From: Planctomycetota bacterium
Lineage (GTDB): Bacteria; Planctomycetota; Planctomycetia; Pirellulales; Lacipirellulaceae
Direction: 5' to 3'
Assembly: GCA_029781135.1 (NCBI GenBank)
Contig: JAKOXH010000071.1
Coordinates: forward strand, 175,825-239,824
Length of the DNA stretch: 64,000 nt
Shown: positions 8,584-17,074 of the stretch, piece by piece
Position numbering within the stretch: the first letter of the stretch is position 1
Layout of the letters: every line of letters begins with the position of its first letter
The notes under the pieces: model-generated
Told to the model about the DNA's origin: nothing
Seen by the model: only the letters and a program-made list of their open reading frames with translations
The model's database searches: none
Program-made: the position numbers and the translations under genes

Positions 8584-10254
8584 ATGGATCAATTGCACCA
8601 ACAGGTTGCCCGCGCTCGGCGGCGGCTGATCATCGAGCAGCTTCTTGGCCGGCTCGTTTGGTGTGTGCTCGCGGCTCTCATCGTCGCCGCCATAGCAGTC
8701 GCTATTCCGCGTATCGTCGCCATTGCCGGGCTTCCGGAGCATTGGGACGCCGGCTGGATCATCGGCAGTTTGGTCAGCGCACTTGTTTGGTCCATCGCCT
8801 GGACGATCGTCTCGAATCGTAGCCCGTTGGATGCCGCCATCGAAATCGACCGGCGGTTCGATCTCCGCGAACGCATCGCCAGCAGCTTGTCGCTCTCGCC
8901 CGATGAACAATCGAGCGATGCCGGCCGTGCCGTCGTGAATGATGCACTGCGCGCCGTTGGCCGCATCGACGTTAACGAGAAGTTCACCATTCACCTCGAT
9001 CGGCGAGCCTGGTGGTCGCTCGTGCCCGCCGCCATTGTCTTCGTACTTGTGGCGTTCTTCGACAATCGCGAAGCGGTCAGCAGCCTGGAAGCCGAGAGCG
9101 CCGCCAAAACGGCCCAAAACACGAAGACAGCCCTCGAATCGCTCCGCAAAAAAGTCGAAGAGCAACGACAAAAGCTCGATAAAGAAAAGGGGCTGGAAAA
9201 AGCCGATAATCTGTTCAAACAAATCGAACAAGGCACGAAGGAACTTACCGAGAAACAACAAACCGACCCCACTAAGGCCGCGGTCAAACTCAACGACTTG
9301 GCCAAGCAACTTGAAGAGCGTCGCCAGCAACTCGGCGGCAAGGACGCGGTTAAAGAGCAGCTGCAAAAGATGAAAAACCTCGGCGCCGGCCCTGCCGACA
9401 AAGCCGCCGAGGCCATGAAACAAGGCGACTGGAAAAAAGCCCTCGAAGAGGTTGAAAAACTGGCCAAAGATTTACGTGAAGGCAAACTCGACGCCGCGGC
9501 CAAGGAAAAGCTCGAAAAGCAGCTCGGCCAGATGAAGGAAAAACTGGAAGCGGCCGCCCAAGCGCACCAGCAGGCTATGAACGATCTGAAGAAGCAGATC
9601 GAGGAGCAAAAGAAGCAGGGGAATCTCGCCAAAGCGGGTGAGCTTCAGAAGAAGCTCGATCAACTGCAGAAACAGCAGCCGCAAATGAACAAGCTGCAAC
9701 AAATGGCGCAGCAAATGGGCCAAATTCAGCAGGGCCTGCAGCAAGGCGACGGCAAGAAAGCCGCTGATGCCATGTCCCAAATGGCCCAGCAACTCGACCA
9801 GATGCAGAAAGAAATGAACGAGGCCGAAATGATCGATATGGCCATGGATCAAATCGAGATGGCGAAAGACGCCATGGCCTGCAAGTTCTGCAACGGCGAG
9901 GGCTGCGAACACTGCCAGGGGAATATGGGAAATAAGCCGGGCGACAGGTTCAACCCGAACGGCAAACCCGGCCCGAATCTTGGCCAAGGCCCGGGTATTG
10001 GCCCACGTCCCGAACAACGCGGCGCGACCAGCACCCGGGACACCCAGGTAAAACAAAATTCACGTCGCGGTGCGGCTTCTTTCGCCGGGCTGGCCGAAGG
10101 CCCCAACATCAAGGGCGACGTTGGCCAGAGTATCAAGGAGGAAATGTCCACGCTCAAGGCCGAGCCGGCCGACCCACTCACCAGCGAACGCCTACCAAAC
10201 AGCCGGCGCGAACAAGCGCAGCAGTACTTCGAACTGCTCCGCGAAGGCAAATAG
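8584..10254 (+). CDS. Membrane-anchored Gln/Lys-rich coiled-coil protein with a CxxC cluster
   Basis: A 556-residue protein starting at the ATG at 8584; codons upstream are repeat-derived. Two hydrophobic segments (about 20-45 and 55-75) form a membrane hairpin, with a third at about 140-158, and the protein then continues as a very long charged coiled coil (about 180-430) rich in Lys, Glu and Gln. Near residues 434-447 lies ACKFCNGEGCEHCQG, a zinc-binding-like cluster that recalls half of a DnaJ cysteine repeat. The tail is Gly/Pro/Asn-rich. Similar large tropomyosin-like membrane proteins are common in planctomycetes but their role is unknown. It may link envelope and cytoplasm; this is inference. 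Confidence 0.75.
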   Translation: MDQLHQQVARARRRLIIEQLLGRLVWCVLAALIVAAIAVAIPRIVAIAGLPEHWDAGWIIGSLVSALVWSIAWTIVSNRSPLDAAIEIDRRFDLRERIASSLSLSPDEQSSDAGRAVVNDALRAVGRIDVNEKFTIHLDRRAWWSLVPAAIVFVLVAFFDNREAVSSLEAESAAKTAQNTKTALESLRKKVEEQRQKLDKEKGLEKADNLFKQIEQGTKELTEKQQTDPTKAAVKLNDLAKQLEERRQQLGGKDAVKEQLQKMKNLGAGPADKAAEAMKQGDWKKALEEVEKLAKDLREGKLDAAAKEKLEKQLGQMKEKLEAAAQAHQQAMNDLKKQIEEQKKQGNLAKAGELQKKLDQLQKQQPQMNKLQQMAQQMGQIQQGLQQGDGKKAADAMSQMAQQLDQMQKEMNEAEMIDMAMDQIEMAKDAMACKFCNGEGCEHCQGNMGNKPGDRFNPNGKPGPNLGQGPGIGPRPEQRGATSTRDTQVKQNSRRGAASFAGLAEGPNIKGDVGQSIKEEMSTLKAEPADPLTSERLPNSRREQAQQYFELLREGK

Positions 10255-10604
10255 GTAAAGAAAACACGTCGTCGCTGCCTAAACCAGCCACCAAACTGTC
10301 TAGCGGCCTGCCATTGGTGCGCCGCCGGCTATGCGTCCCGCAATCTAGACACATCGGCAGTCGCCGGCGTAAACTGGGTAGACTCTGCGGGCTGTTATTC
10401 GCCATACGCTTCTGTGTGCCGACGATATTAGCGTCTTGACCAACCGTCGTTCGGCAGCCCCACCCTTCTGGGGACGAGAACGCCGGTCTATTTGCCGCAG
10501 AACATACCCCGTGAACTTGGGGAGCGTTATAGATGCGGCGACCAACGGACCGGAGCGTGTTTTGAGCGGTCCTCGCGGTGAACGCGAACAAAAGGAGTAT
10601 TGCA
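10255..10604. other. 350-base gap, no gene recognised
   Basis: The gap between two co-directional genes has only short out-of-frame reading frames and no convincing repeat. It probably contains the promoter of the gene starting at 10605. A clear ribosome site (AAGGAG at 10592-10597) lies at its end. Confidence 0.5.
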
Positions 10605-12599
10605 ATGCCTTCTCGAATACCAGCAAGTCTTATAGCATCGGCCCGCGGTACCTTTCGATGCTACATTGTAACGGCACTTTGCGGTTTAGCAGCGGCCCTA
10701 TTTGGCAGCCAAGTTCTCGGTGAACAGCCGCTTGCCGCGAAGTTCGACGAGGCACGCCAACACTTTCAACCTGTCACCCAGCAGACGGTCGCGGCCGCCC
10801 TGGCTGAACTGCAACAGCGAATGCAGGAAGTGGAGCAGTACATCCAGCCGTCGTCCGCGAACGGCCAGCAATGGCTCAAATACCTCAAATGGAATGGTCT
10901 CACGGAACGCCTCAAGGGCGACAATCCTCGCGATGTCGAAGCCTTCGATAGCACGCTCGGCCGACTCAACCGCAGCGTCAATGGCACCGAACGCGCCCCG
11001 TTCCGCCGGCTCGCCCACGCGCTCAAGCGGTATCGAGATACACTCGCCGTTTCCACCTGGGATAAACCGGCCGAAATCTACAACAAGCAACTCGATGCCT
11101 TACAGCATGCGGTCGATTCCTATCGTCAGCAGCCCACGCCGCAGAACACGGCCGCGCTGAGCCAGCGGATTCGCATACTCGACGCCATCGGCCAGGCGCC
11201 GCAACTGGTTGATGCCGTGCGTCACGACCTCTCGCAGCCCAACGCGTTTGTCTCGCTTTCGACCGCTTACATCGCGGCCGGTGCCGATCCGATCGACCGC
11301 AATGAACCGGTAACCGATTGCATCTTAGGCACCAACGTTCACAGCGACACGCACACGACGGGCTCCATCAGTGTCGCTGCGATACCGAGCGCCGACCGCG
11401 CGGTGCTGGACTTCATATCGCAAGGCCACACCTGGGCACGCAGCGTGGGTTATCATAGCCCGGCCGTGATTCACAGCACGTCGGACACCGACTTCACGGC
11501 ACGCAAGCGAGTCGAACTCACCGATGAAGCGTTCTCGTCGCAGCCGGCGCGTGCCGATGCGACGACCGATACACATTTGCAGTCTGTGTCGAAGCAAGGT
11601 GGCGGGCTAGGCAGCCGATTAGTGGCAAATGCTGGCTGGAAACGTGCTCGCCAGAGCGAGCATCAGGCCGAGGCGATCGCCGCCGACCACGCCGAAAGCC
11701 GCATCGAACGCCAGTTCAACGACGAACTCGATAGCAAGCTGAGCACGGCTCGTCAGCAATACTTGGATGACTTCCGCGGCCCGCTCGATTACCGCGGCAA
11801 TGGTCCTGAGTACATCCACTTTAGCTCGACGAACAACTCCGTGGAAATCCAAACGACGCAAGCCACGAGATTACAGCTTGCCGCGCCGAGCCTGCCACCT
11901 GCGGCGCCCGCTGGCCACGACATCGCGATGCGACTTCACGAATCGTCCATTAACAACTATGCCGCCGCCGTGCTGGCCGGCGCTTCGGCCGTGCAAACTC
12001 GGCCGGATGAGGACGTCCACTTCGATGTCGATCTGCCCTCGTGGATGCAGCGAATGTGGGACAAACGCAAGACGCAGCCGACAAGAGACGCCGCGGCCAA
12101 GACCGAGCCGTTCAAGCCGTTCCTCATGACGCTCAACGATACGCAGCCCATCAGCGTGCGGTTCCTCGACGGCGGCAAAGTGGAATTGACGCTCCACATC
12201 GCCGAACTGTACTCGGGCGACAACCACTTCTCGAACTGGAACGTCACCGGCACTTACACGCATGAATTGGTCGATGGCCGCGTGCGGTTGCATCGTGACG
12301 GCAAACTCGTGTTGCTGCCGGCCGATTTCAAGGGCAAGCTCGATATCACGCAAACCGGCGAGCGGCGGAACCTCGAAAAAGAATTCGACAAGCGGTCGGC
12401 CGAAGGCCACGGCTTCCCACAAACGATTGATGTCGATCCGATTTCGCCCTCGGGCGATCTGGCCAAAGCCGGTCTGCTTGAGTATCGTGAGTTCTCCACC
12501 GGCGGCGGTTGGTTGACGATCGGCGTCGATCGGCAAAGCCGTTCGAGCCAAGTGGTTTACAGTGAGCCCGCTGTTATCGAAACGTCATGGAGCCAATGA
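10605..12599 (+). CDS. Large exported protein of unknown function
   Basis: A 664-residue protein. The start at 10605 is fixed by AAGGAG seven bases upstream. A long N-terminal region with a hydrophobic core (CYIVTALCGLAAALFG, about residues 20-36) and an alanine-rich end looks like a signal peptide or anchor. The first half is helical (QQRMQEVEQYIQ and similar). The second half includes a basic linker and a beta-rich C-terminal domain (about 500-660) with GGKVELTLHIAELYSGDN and VTGTYTHELVDGRVRLHRDG. No known family was recognised. It overlaps the following gene by 13 bases, which suggests co-translation. Confidence 0.75.
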   Translation: MPSRIPASLIASARGTFRCYIVTALCGLAAALFGSQVLGEQPLAAKFDEARQHFQPVTQQTVAAALAELQQRMQEVEQYIQPSSANGQQWLKYLKWNGLTERLKGDNPRDVEAFDSTLGRLNRSVNGTERAPFRRLAHALKRYRDTLAVSTWDKPAEIYNKQLDALQHAVDSYRQQPTPQNTAALSQRIRILDAIGQAPQLVDAVRHDLSQPNAFVSLSTAYIAAGADPIDRNEPVTDCILGTNVHSDTHTTGSISVAAIPSADRAVLDFISQGHTWARSVGYHSPAVIHSTSDTDFTARKRVELTDEAFSSQPARADATTDTHLQSVSKQGGGLGSRLVANAGWKRARQSEHQAEAIAADHAESRIERQFNDELDSKLSTARQQYLDDFRGPLDYRGNGPEYIHFSSTNNSVEIQTTQATRLQLAAPSLPPAAPAGHDIAMRLHESSINNYAAAVLAGASAVQTRPDEDVHFDVDLPSWMQRMWDKRKTQPTRDAAAKTEPFKPFLMTLNDTQPISVRFLDGGKVELTLHIAELYSGDNHFSNWNVTGTYTHELVDGRVRLHRDGKLVLLPADFKGKLDITQTGERRNLEKEFDKRSAEGHGFPQTIDVDPISPSGDLAKAGLLEYREFSTGGGWLTIGVDRQSRSSQVVYSEPAVIETSWSQ

Positions 12600-13060
12600 T
12601 CGATATCGCGTTTGATTGCCTGCCGCTGCGCGCGGTGGGGCGGTTCGACGTGCCGCTCGATGCGTCGCCCACCGTTCGCTCGCGTTGCGAGAAGCTACAG
12701 CAGGCGATCGAAGTGCATGGCACGCAGAACACTTATTTTCTTTACAACACGCAGTGCACGTATCACTTGGCGAATTCGGAGATCGTCGGGATGCTGCGGT
12801 TCACGTTCGATGGCACGGTGCTCACCGACCGCAGCGACTGCAAAGCCGATCGAGCCGATCTCGCGGTTGTGTTGACGGCCGAAACATGCGGCGGCGTGCC
12901 GGTGGCTGTGTTCGAATGGCTCCGCGGCGTCGTCGAACGGGCGGTGCTCGTCGAGTTCGACCGGTTCATCTCCGCCGGCCAACTGGCGGCCCGCGTGGCC
13001 GAACTGGGCGAAGGCACCAACCTGCAGGCCATCACCGGTTTCGCCGGAGCCGGCTTGTAG
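12587..13060 (+). CDS. Conserved-looking hypothetical protein coupled to the gene upstream
   Basis: A 157-residue soluble protein whose ATG lies inside the end of the preceding gene (13-base overlap); a second ATG is at 12596. It shows alternating strand and helix patterns (YFLYNTQCTYHLANSEIVG, MLRFTFDGTVLTDRSDC) and no signal peptide or membrane segment. I do not recognise the family. The tight coupling to the exported protein upstream suggests the two are expressed together. Confidence 0.75.
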   Translation: MEPMIDIAFDCLPLRAVGRFDVPLDASPTVRSRCEKLQQAIEVHGTQNTYFLYNTQCTYHLANSEIVGMLRFTFDGTVLTDRSDCKADRADLAVVLTAETCGGVPVAVFEWLRGVVERAVLVEFDRFISAGQLAARVAELGEGTNLQAITGFAGAGL

Positions 13061-13322
13061 CACCGCGCCGAGTGGCTGGAGATAAACGTAACGAGCCCCA
13101 ACGTAAAGCCGCGGCCGGTGGTCGGGGATTATGGATCGACGGCTCGCGAATCGCCGCGTCCTTTTTCCATATAACCAACTTCGTGGACGAGTTCGCAGGC
13201 GGAGGGCGCGTTCCGGGATCGAGGATCGGTTTGCTGGCGATCAGCGTCAGATTCGAGGTTGACCTCAGTTGGCCCTATGCCGTACACATTTCCGTTTCCG
13301 ATCCGCACTTCTGAACGCAGCG

Positions 13323-13742
13323 ATGAGCAATACGTTTAACCTCACGTTTACGGCGGGCCCAGAACATATCGATCAGTTGGGGCACGTGAACAACGCCGTA
13401 TGGGTCCAATGGATGGAGGTGATTGCCGCTGCCCATTGGGAGCGGGATGCACGGCCGGAAGACGTGGCGGCCTTCGCGTGGGTCGTGGTGCGGCACGAGA
13501 TCGATTACCACGGGAATATCCAGCAGGGCGAAAGTGTGGAAGCTCATACCTTCATTTCGGAAATTCCGCGGGGTGCGCGCTTCCTGCGGAACATTCACTT
13601 TCGAAACTCGGCGGGCAAGACGATTGTGACCGCCAAGACCACGTGGGCGATGATCAACGCCTCGACGGGACGGCTAGCGCGGATCGCGCCTGAAGTGGCG
13701 GCACCATTTATGCCGGTCGATTCTTCGTCTGCTAGTGCGTAG
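13323..13742 (+). CDS. Hotdog-fold acyl-CoA thioesterase (4HBT/YbgC-like)
   Basis: A 139-residue protein with the hotdog thioesterase signature DQLGHVNNAVWVQWMEVIA at residues about 17-35. In this family the Asp (here within HIDQLGH) near the start of the central helix is important for catalysis. HEIDYHGNIQQGESVEAHTF gives the next beta-strands. These enzymes hydrolyse acyl-CoA thioesters in the cytoplasm; the preferred chain is not predictable. The ATG at 13323 is chosen over an upstream in-frame start because it fits the family length. Confidence 0.85.
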   Translation: MSNTFNLTFTAGPEHIDQLGHVNNAVWVQWMEVIAAAHWERDARPEDVAAFAWVVVRHEIDYHGNIQQGESVEAHTFISEIPRGARFLRNIHFRNSAGKTIVTAKTTWAMINASTGRLARIAPEVAAPFMPVDSSSASA

Positions 13743-13767
13743 TTTAGCCGGAAGCCATCGAAAAGAC

Positions 13768-14337
13768 TTACCACCAATAGGGAAAATAGCCGGCCCAGGG
13801 CGTTTGTTGGCGCGATTCTTCTTGCAGGCGCTGGACCTGGTTGTTGAGCACTTCGAGTTCCCATTGCAATTGAACTTCGCGGCTCGAATTGGCGAGCGAT
13901 TGGCCGCGCTCGAGTTGGAGCCTGGCGACCTCGGCCCACAGGCGATAGCGTTCGATGTCGAGCGGGTCAAAGGTGCCTGCCGTGCGACCGTTTACGGCCG
14001 TGGCGTTTTTCCAAGTCGTTTCGGCCGATTTTCGCTCGGCTTCGGCCCGCTGTAGCCAGACGAGAAAATCGCTCGTGGCTGCATGGGCCGTGGCTTGCTG
14101 CAACCGCGTCTTCGCGACTTCGACATCGTACTGGTATTCGGCCACAATGCTGCTGGGGACCGAACGCTCAACGCGCTTGTTGCTCTGCTCGACACGCTTC
14201 AAGTTTGTCTCGGCCAATTGGAGTTGGGCACGGGCGTAACGAAGGTTAATACTCTCAACAGGCGCGTTCTTCAGAGCCGTTGGCTGAGCAATCTGCCCGA
14301 GCAACCAAACGACGACAAAACCTAGTTCGTTGGACAT
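13768..14337 (-). CDS. Exported coiled-coil protein of unknown function
   Basis: A 189-residue protein with a hydrophobic N-terminus (LGFVVVWLLGQIA, a weak signal peptide) and a long amphipathic helical region (about 30-175), for example LRYARAQLQLAETNLKRVEQ. The heptad pattern resembles the helical hairpins of outer-membrane efflux (TolC-like) or adaptor proteins, but the length is too short for a full channel. It ends with an aromatic tail (AGYFPYWW). Function unknown. It lies 34 bases downstream of the propeller/TIM-barrel gene on the same strand, so the two may be cotranscribed. Confidence 0.7.
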   Translation of the reverse strand: MSNELGFVVVWLLGQIAQPTALKNAPVESINLRYARAQLQLAETNLKRVEQSNKRVERSVPSSIVAEYQYDVEVAKTRLQQATAHAATSDFLVWLQRAEAERKSAETTWKNATAVNGRTAGTFDPLDIERYRLWAEVARLQLERGQSLANSSREVQLQWELEVLNNQVQRLQEESRQQTPWAGYFPYWW

Positions 14338-14371
14338 TGGAGCAATTCCGCAGATGACATATGAGACACAA

Positions 14372-16738
14372 CTAGAGGTCGCGAAGCACGTCGTACGGCG
14401 GGTCGTAGGCGTTAGGGCCGCCTTCGCGGCTGGTGAAGAAGTTGAATAGGTAGACGCCGTCGGCCTGGCGGGCTCGGAGGTTTTTAGCGGCGGTGCGGTA
14501 TTCGTCGGCGGTTAGGTTCTTGCCACCGCCGGCTTTGGCGCACTCGATGCCACCGCAGACGGGAACGCGCGTGATCGCCTGCTTCCAGGCTTCGATCGGC
14601 AAGTCGCCGCGTTCATGGAGGAATTCGGAGACGGTGACGAAATCGACCCAGCCGTGATCAACCCAGGCCGGGACATCGCAACCGATTTCGCGGGCGGTTT
14701 CCGGCGTGGGCGGCGTGCGGCCCAAGTTCGAGGGGACGCGGACGGTGAGGATCAGGTGGCGATTGCGTTCGCGACCCACGTCATCGAGCAGGTGGCGAAC
14801 GCGTTCGACAAGCGCGTTCATTTTGGCGATGCGCTCAGCGGTCGTGCCGGTCTTGAAGAAATAGGGGAAGCGGTTGAAGTCGAGTTCGAGGCCGTCGCAA
14901 TCGTAACGGCAGGCGGCTTCCTCGATGAGGCGGAACGTGTAGTCGCGAACTTCGTCGTGGGCGAAATCGAGCGCGCCGAAGCCATGATATTTCGGGCCGC
15001 CGAGGAGAAAATCAGGATGGTCGGCCATGAATTGCGAACGCAGGAACGTCTCGCCGTGGTCGTCGTTCATGCGGAACGAGAGCAAAGCTTCGCGGCCGCG
15101 GCGGCGGGTTTCGGCCAGCATGATAGCGTAGGGATCGACACCGGCGGCGAAGAATTTTTCGAGGTTGGCGAAGCGCTGCTTCTCGTAGGCGGACCATTGT
15201 TCGCGTTCGGCCGGCGTGGCGTTCGTGCCTCGGAGCGTGCCGACTTTCGATGGGTAGTACATCACCTGGGCGTTGATGCAAATCAGAATGGTATCGACAT
15301 GGCTGCCGTCGTAGGCAACCTCTTCGATGAGGCGTTTCACATCGTCGACGTTCACTTCGACGGGGCCTTTGCCGCCGGCTTTCGTGGCGAGGCAAGAGTC
15401 GCCATCGAAGTTGTAGAGGACGCGGCGGGGGCGGGAGGGAGTTTGTTTCGAGACAGAGCGGGTGGGAGCCGACTGTGTGGGAGGCGCCTCCGACGCCGAT
15501 TTCGCGTTGGAATGGTGCGCGTCATCGGCGTCAGAGAGGCCTCCCACAGACTTAGAATCCAGGTTTGGCTGCCATTGGGGCCACATGGCGGCGTGGCCGG
15601 CGACGAGATGGGTAAGTTGCCGTTCGCCGTGGTCGGCCAGGTTCATGACAATGAGTTGGCGAACGCCATTGCGCTTCGAGCCGATGAGGAGTTGTTTGCC
15701 GTCGGGCGACGGCGTGGGGTGATAGTGCAGCGTGCCGGTAGGTGTTTTTGTGAGCTGCGTGAGCTTGCCATCGAGCGTGATTTCGTAAAGTTCGACGTTG
15801 CCGGTCGTTGTATCCTTGGCAGTGAAGAAAATGCGCTGGCCGTCTTTCGACCAGATGGGTAAGTCGCTGCTGCCGTTGTGGAAGTCGGGCACATCGAGAA
15901 AGGCGATGAAGCCAGGGTAGCCATTGCGGTCGGCGAGTTTGCGGAGACCGGTGCCATCGCGGCGGACGATGTGCGGGTGGCAGTTGTAATGTTCGCCGCT
16001 GACGAAGAGGAGCCACTGGCCATCGGGCGACCAAGCAGGGGCGAAGTTGAACGGGTTGCCGGTTTCGATGTGACGTTTGCCGGTGCCGTCGGCGTTGGCA
16101 ATATAGACTTGGTAGTTTTCGTGGTAGCTGATGAGCTGGCCATCGGGCGACGCGCTGTAGCCGTAGGTGAAGCCGGTGCCGTTGCCCGAGACATCGCGTT
16201 TGTTGCGGCCGTCGAGGTCCATCACGTAGGGCTTCGAGATGCCTTTGATGAGCGGCGTGAAGCCGAGCCCCTTGCCGCCCGGGAGGAAGAAAAGACCGCC
16301 GTTGTAATTGCTGACCCGCTCAACGGCGGTGACGTTGGTGATTTTGTTGGTGGCCAGATCGACGAGGCAGGAATCGAGTTCCCACATGCCGGGGTCGAAA
16401 CGGAAATCCTTGTGTTCCTCTTCCCACTGGGCATTTTTTGGGTCTTCCCAACCGCGGGCAACGATGGCCTGGCGGCCAGCGGGCGACCAGCCGACGAACT
16501 GGGTCCAACTGTTCGGCTTATCGACCAATTCGGCGGCAATTGCGTGGGTGGCGGTACCGTCTTGCTGCACAGTCATGGCCCGCATCGTGCGGACGTTCGC
16601 CTGCCGGCCACCGGGAAGGTTGGTCTGGAATTCGGTGTAGCCGATCAAAGGCGCGGAAGGCTCATCCGCGGCGTAAATTGCCGATTCAAGGGAATAGCAA
16701 CATGCCAGGAGAGCGAAAAATAGGCGAATGGATTTCAT
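14372..16738 (-). CDS. Exported TolB-like beta-propeller fused to a TIM-barrel glycosidase-like domain, carrying an in-frame palindromic repeat
   Basis: A 788-residue protein with a signal peptide (residues 1-24, MKSIRLFFALLACCYS and on). Residues about 60-390 are WD40-like/PD40 blades (SPDGQLISY, SPDGQWLLFVSGEHY, SPDGKQLLIGSKR). Residues about 440-788 look like a GH10-like/DUF187-type TIM barrel with YDCDGLELDFNRFP near the catalytic strand. The linker at about 397-422 is encoded by a palindromic repeat (15473-15549) that keeps the frame. Upstream in-frame codons to 16861 come from another repeat, so 16738 is the start. Activity is unknown; a carbohydrate-related exported role is likely. Confidence 0.75.
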   Translation of the reverse strand: MKSIRLFFALLACCYSLESAIYAADEPSAPLIGYTEFQTNLPGGRQANVRTMRAMTVQQDGTATHAIAAELVDKPNSWTQFVGWSPAGRQAIVARGWEDPKNAQWEEEHKDFRFDPGMWELDSCLVDLATNKITNVTAVERVSNYNGGLFFLPGGKGLGFTPLIKGISKPYVMDLDGRNKRDVSGNGTGFTYGYSASPDGQLISYHENYQVYIANADGTGKRHIETGNPFNFAPAWSPDGQWLLFVSGEHYNCHPHIVRRDGTGLRKLADRNGYPGFIAFLDVPDFHNGSSDLPIWSKDGQRIFFTAKDTTTGNVELYEITLDGKLTQLTKTPTGTLHYHPTPSPDGKQLLIGSKRNGVRQLIVMNLADHGERQLTHLVAGHAAMWPQWQPNLDSKSVGGLSDADDAHHSNAKSASEAPPTQSAPTRSVSKQTPSRPRRVLYNFDGDSCLATKAGGKGPVEVNVDDVKRLIEEVAYDGSHVDTILICINAQVMYYPSKVGTLRGTNATPAEREQWSAYEKQRFANLEKFFAAGVDPYAIMLAETRRRGREALLSFRMNDDHGETFLRSQFMADHPDFLLGGPKYHGFGALDFAHDEVRDYTFRLIEEAACRYDCDGLELDFNRFPYFFKTGTTAERIAKMNALVERVRHLLDDVGRERNRHLILTVRVPSNLGRTPPTPETAREIGCDVPAWVDHGWVDFVTVSEFLHERGDLPIEAWKQAITRVPVCGGIECAKAGGGKNLTADEYRTAAKNLRARQADGVYLFNFFTSREGGPNAYDPPYDVLRDL
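15473..15549. repeat. Intragenic palindromic repeat, GTGGGAGGC family
   Basis: Arms CTGTGTGGGAGGCG (from 15473) and CCTCCCACAG (to 15549) flank inner ATCGGCGTC arms. The same element lies between genes at 16870-16945, about 1.3 kb away. Here it is inside the coding region and adds a Ser/Ala/Asp-rich peptide between two domains without breaking the frame. Confidence 0.85.
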
Positions 16739-16764
16739 GCAAAAATCTGGCGGCAGGGAATAGG

Positions 16765-16786
16765 GGACGGACAGGAATGTCCGTCC
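16765..16786. repeat. Short perfect stem GGACGGACA/TGTCCGTCC
   Basis: Nine-base arms with a four-base loop, located just upstream of the propeller/TIM-barrel gene. It generates the false N-terminal extension of that gene. Confidence 0.6.
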
Positions 16787-16869
16787 TACGGAATAATTAT
16801 TAGTATTGCGGGGTGGCACGCATTGAAATGGCGCGGAATAATTCAGGGAAGTTCGCGCCACGCAAGTAC

Positions 16870-16945
16870 GTGTGGGAGGCGTCTCCCGACGCCGATGACG
16901 CAGTCCAATGTAGCACGTAATCGGCCTCAGAGAGGCCTCCCACAG
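16870..16945. repeat. Intergenic palindromic repeat, GTGGGAGGC family
   Basis: Same structure as the intragenic copy at 15473-15549: GTGTGGGAGGC arm, inner GACGCCGAT/ATCGGCCTC arms, and GCCTCCCACAG end. The 336-base gap 16739-17074 holds this element, the short stem at 16765-16786, and nothing else recognised. Confidence 0.85.
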
Positions 16946-17074
16946 TTCTTCGCCGCGTAAGCCTGATCAATGGCATTTCACCACGCCCTTCCCAAAGCGG
17001 CAGGGCGTGCCACCCTTTTCCTTGGTTCGTGTTTCGAAGTGGCTTCTTTTTAACACGGAAACAGGCGCGGTTCG

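Noticed and set aside
14615..15862. Long open frame opposite the propeller/TIM-barrel gene (415 codons)
   Set aside because: Antisense shadow; no motif, and the sense strand has signal peptide and propeller blades.
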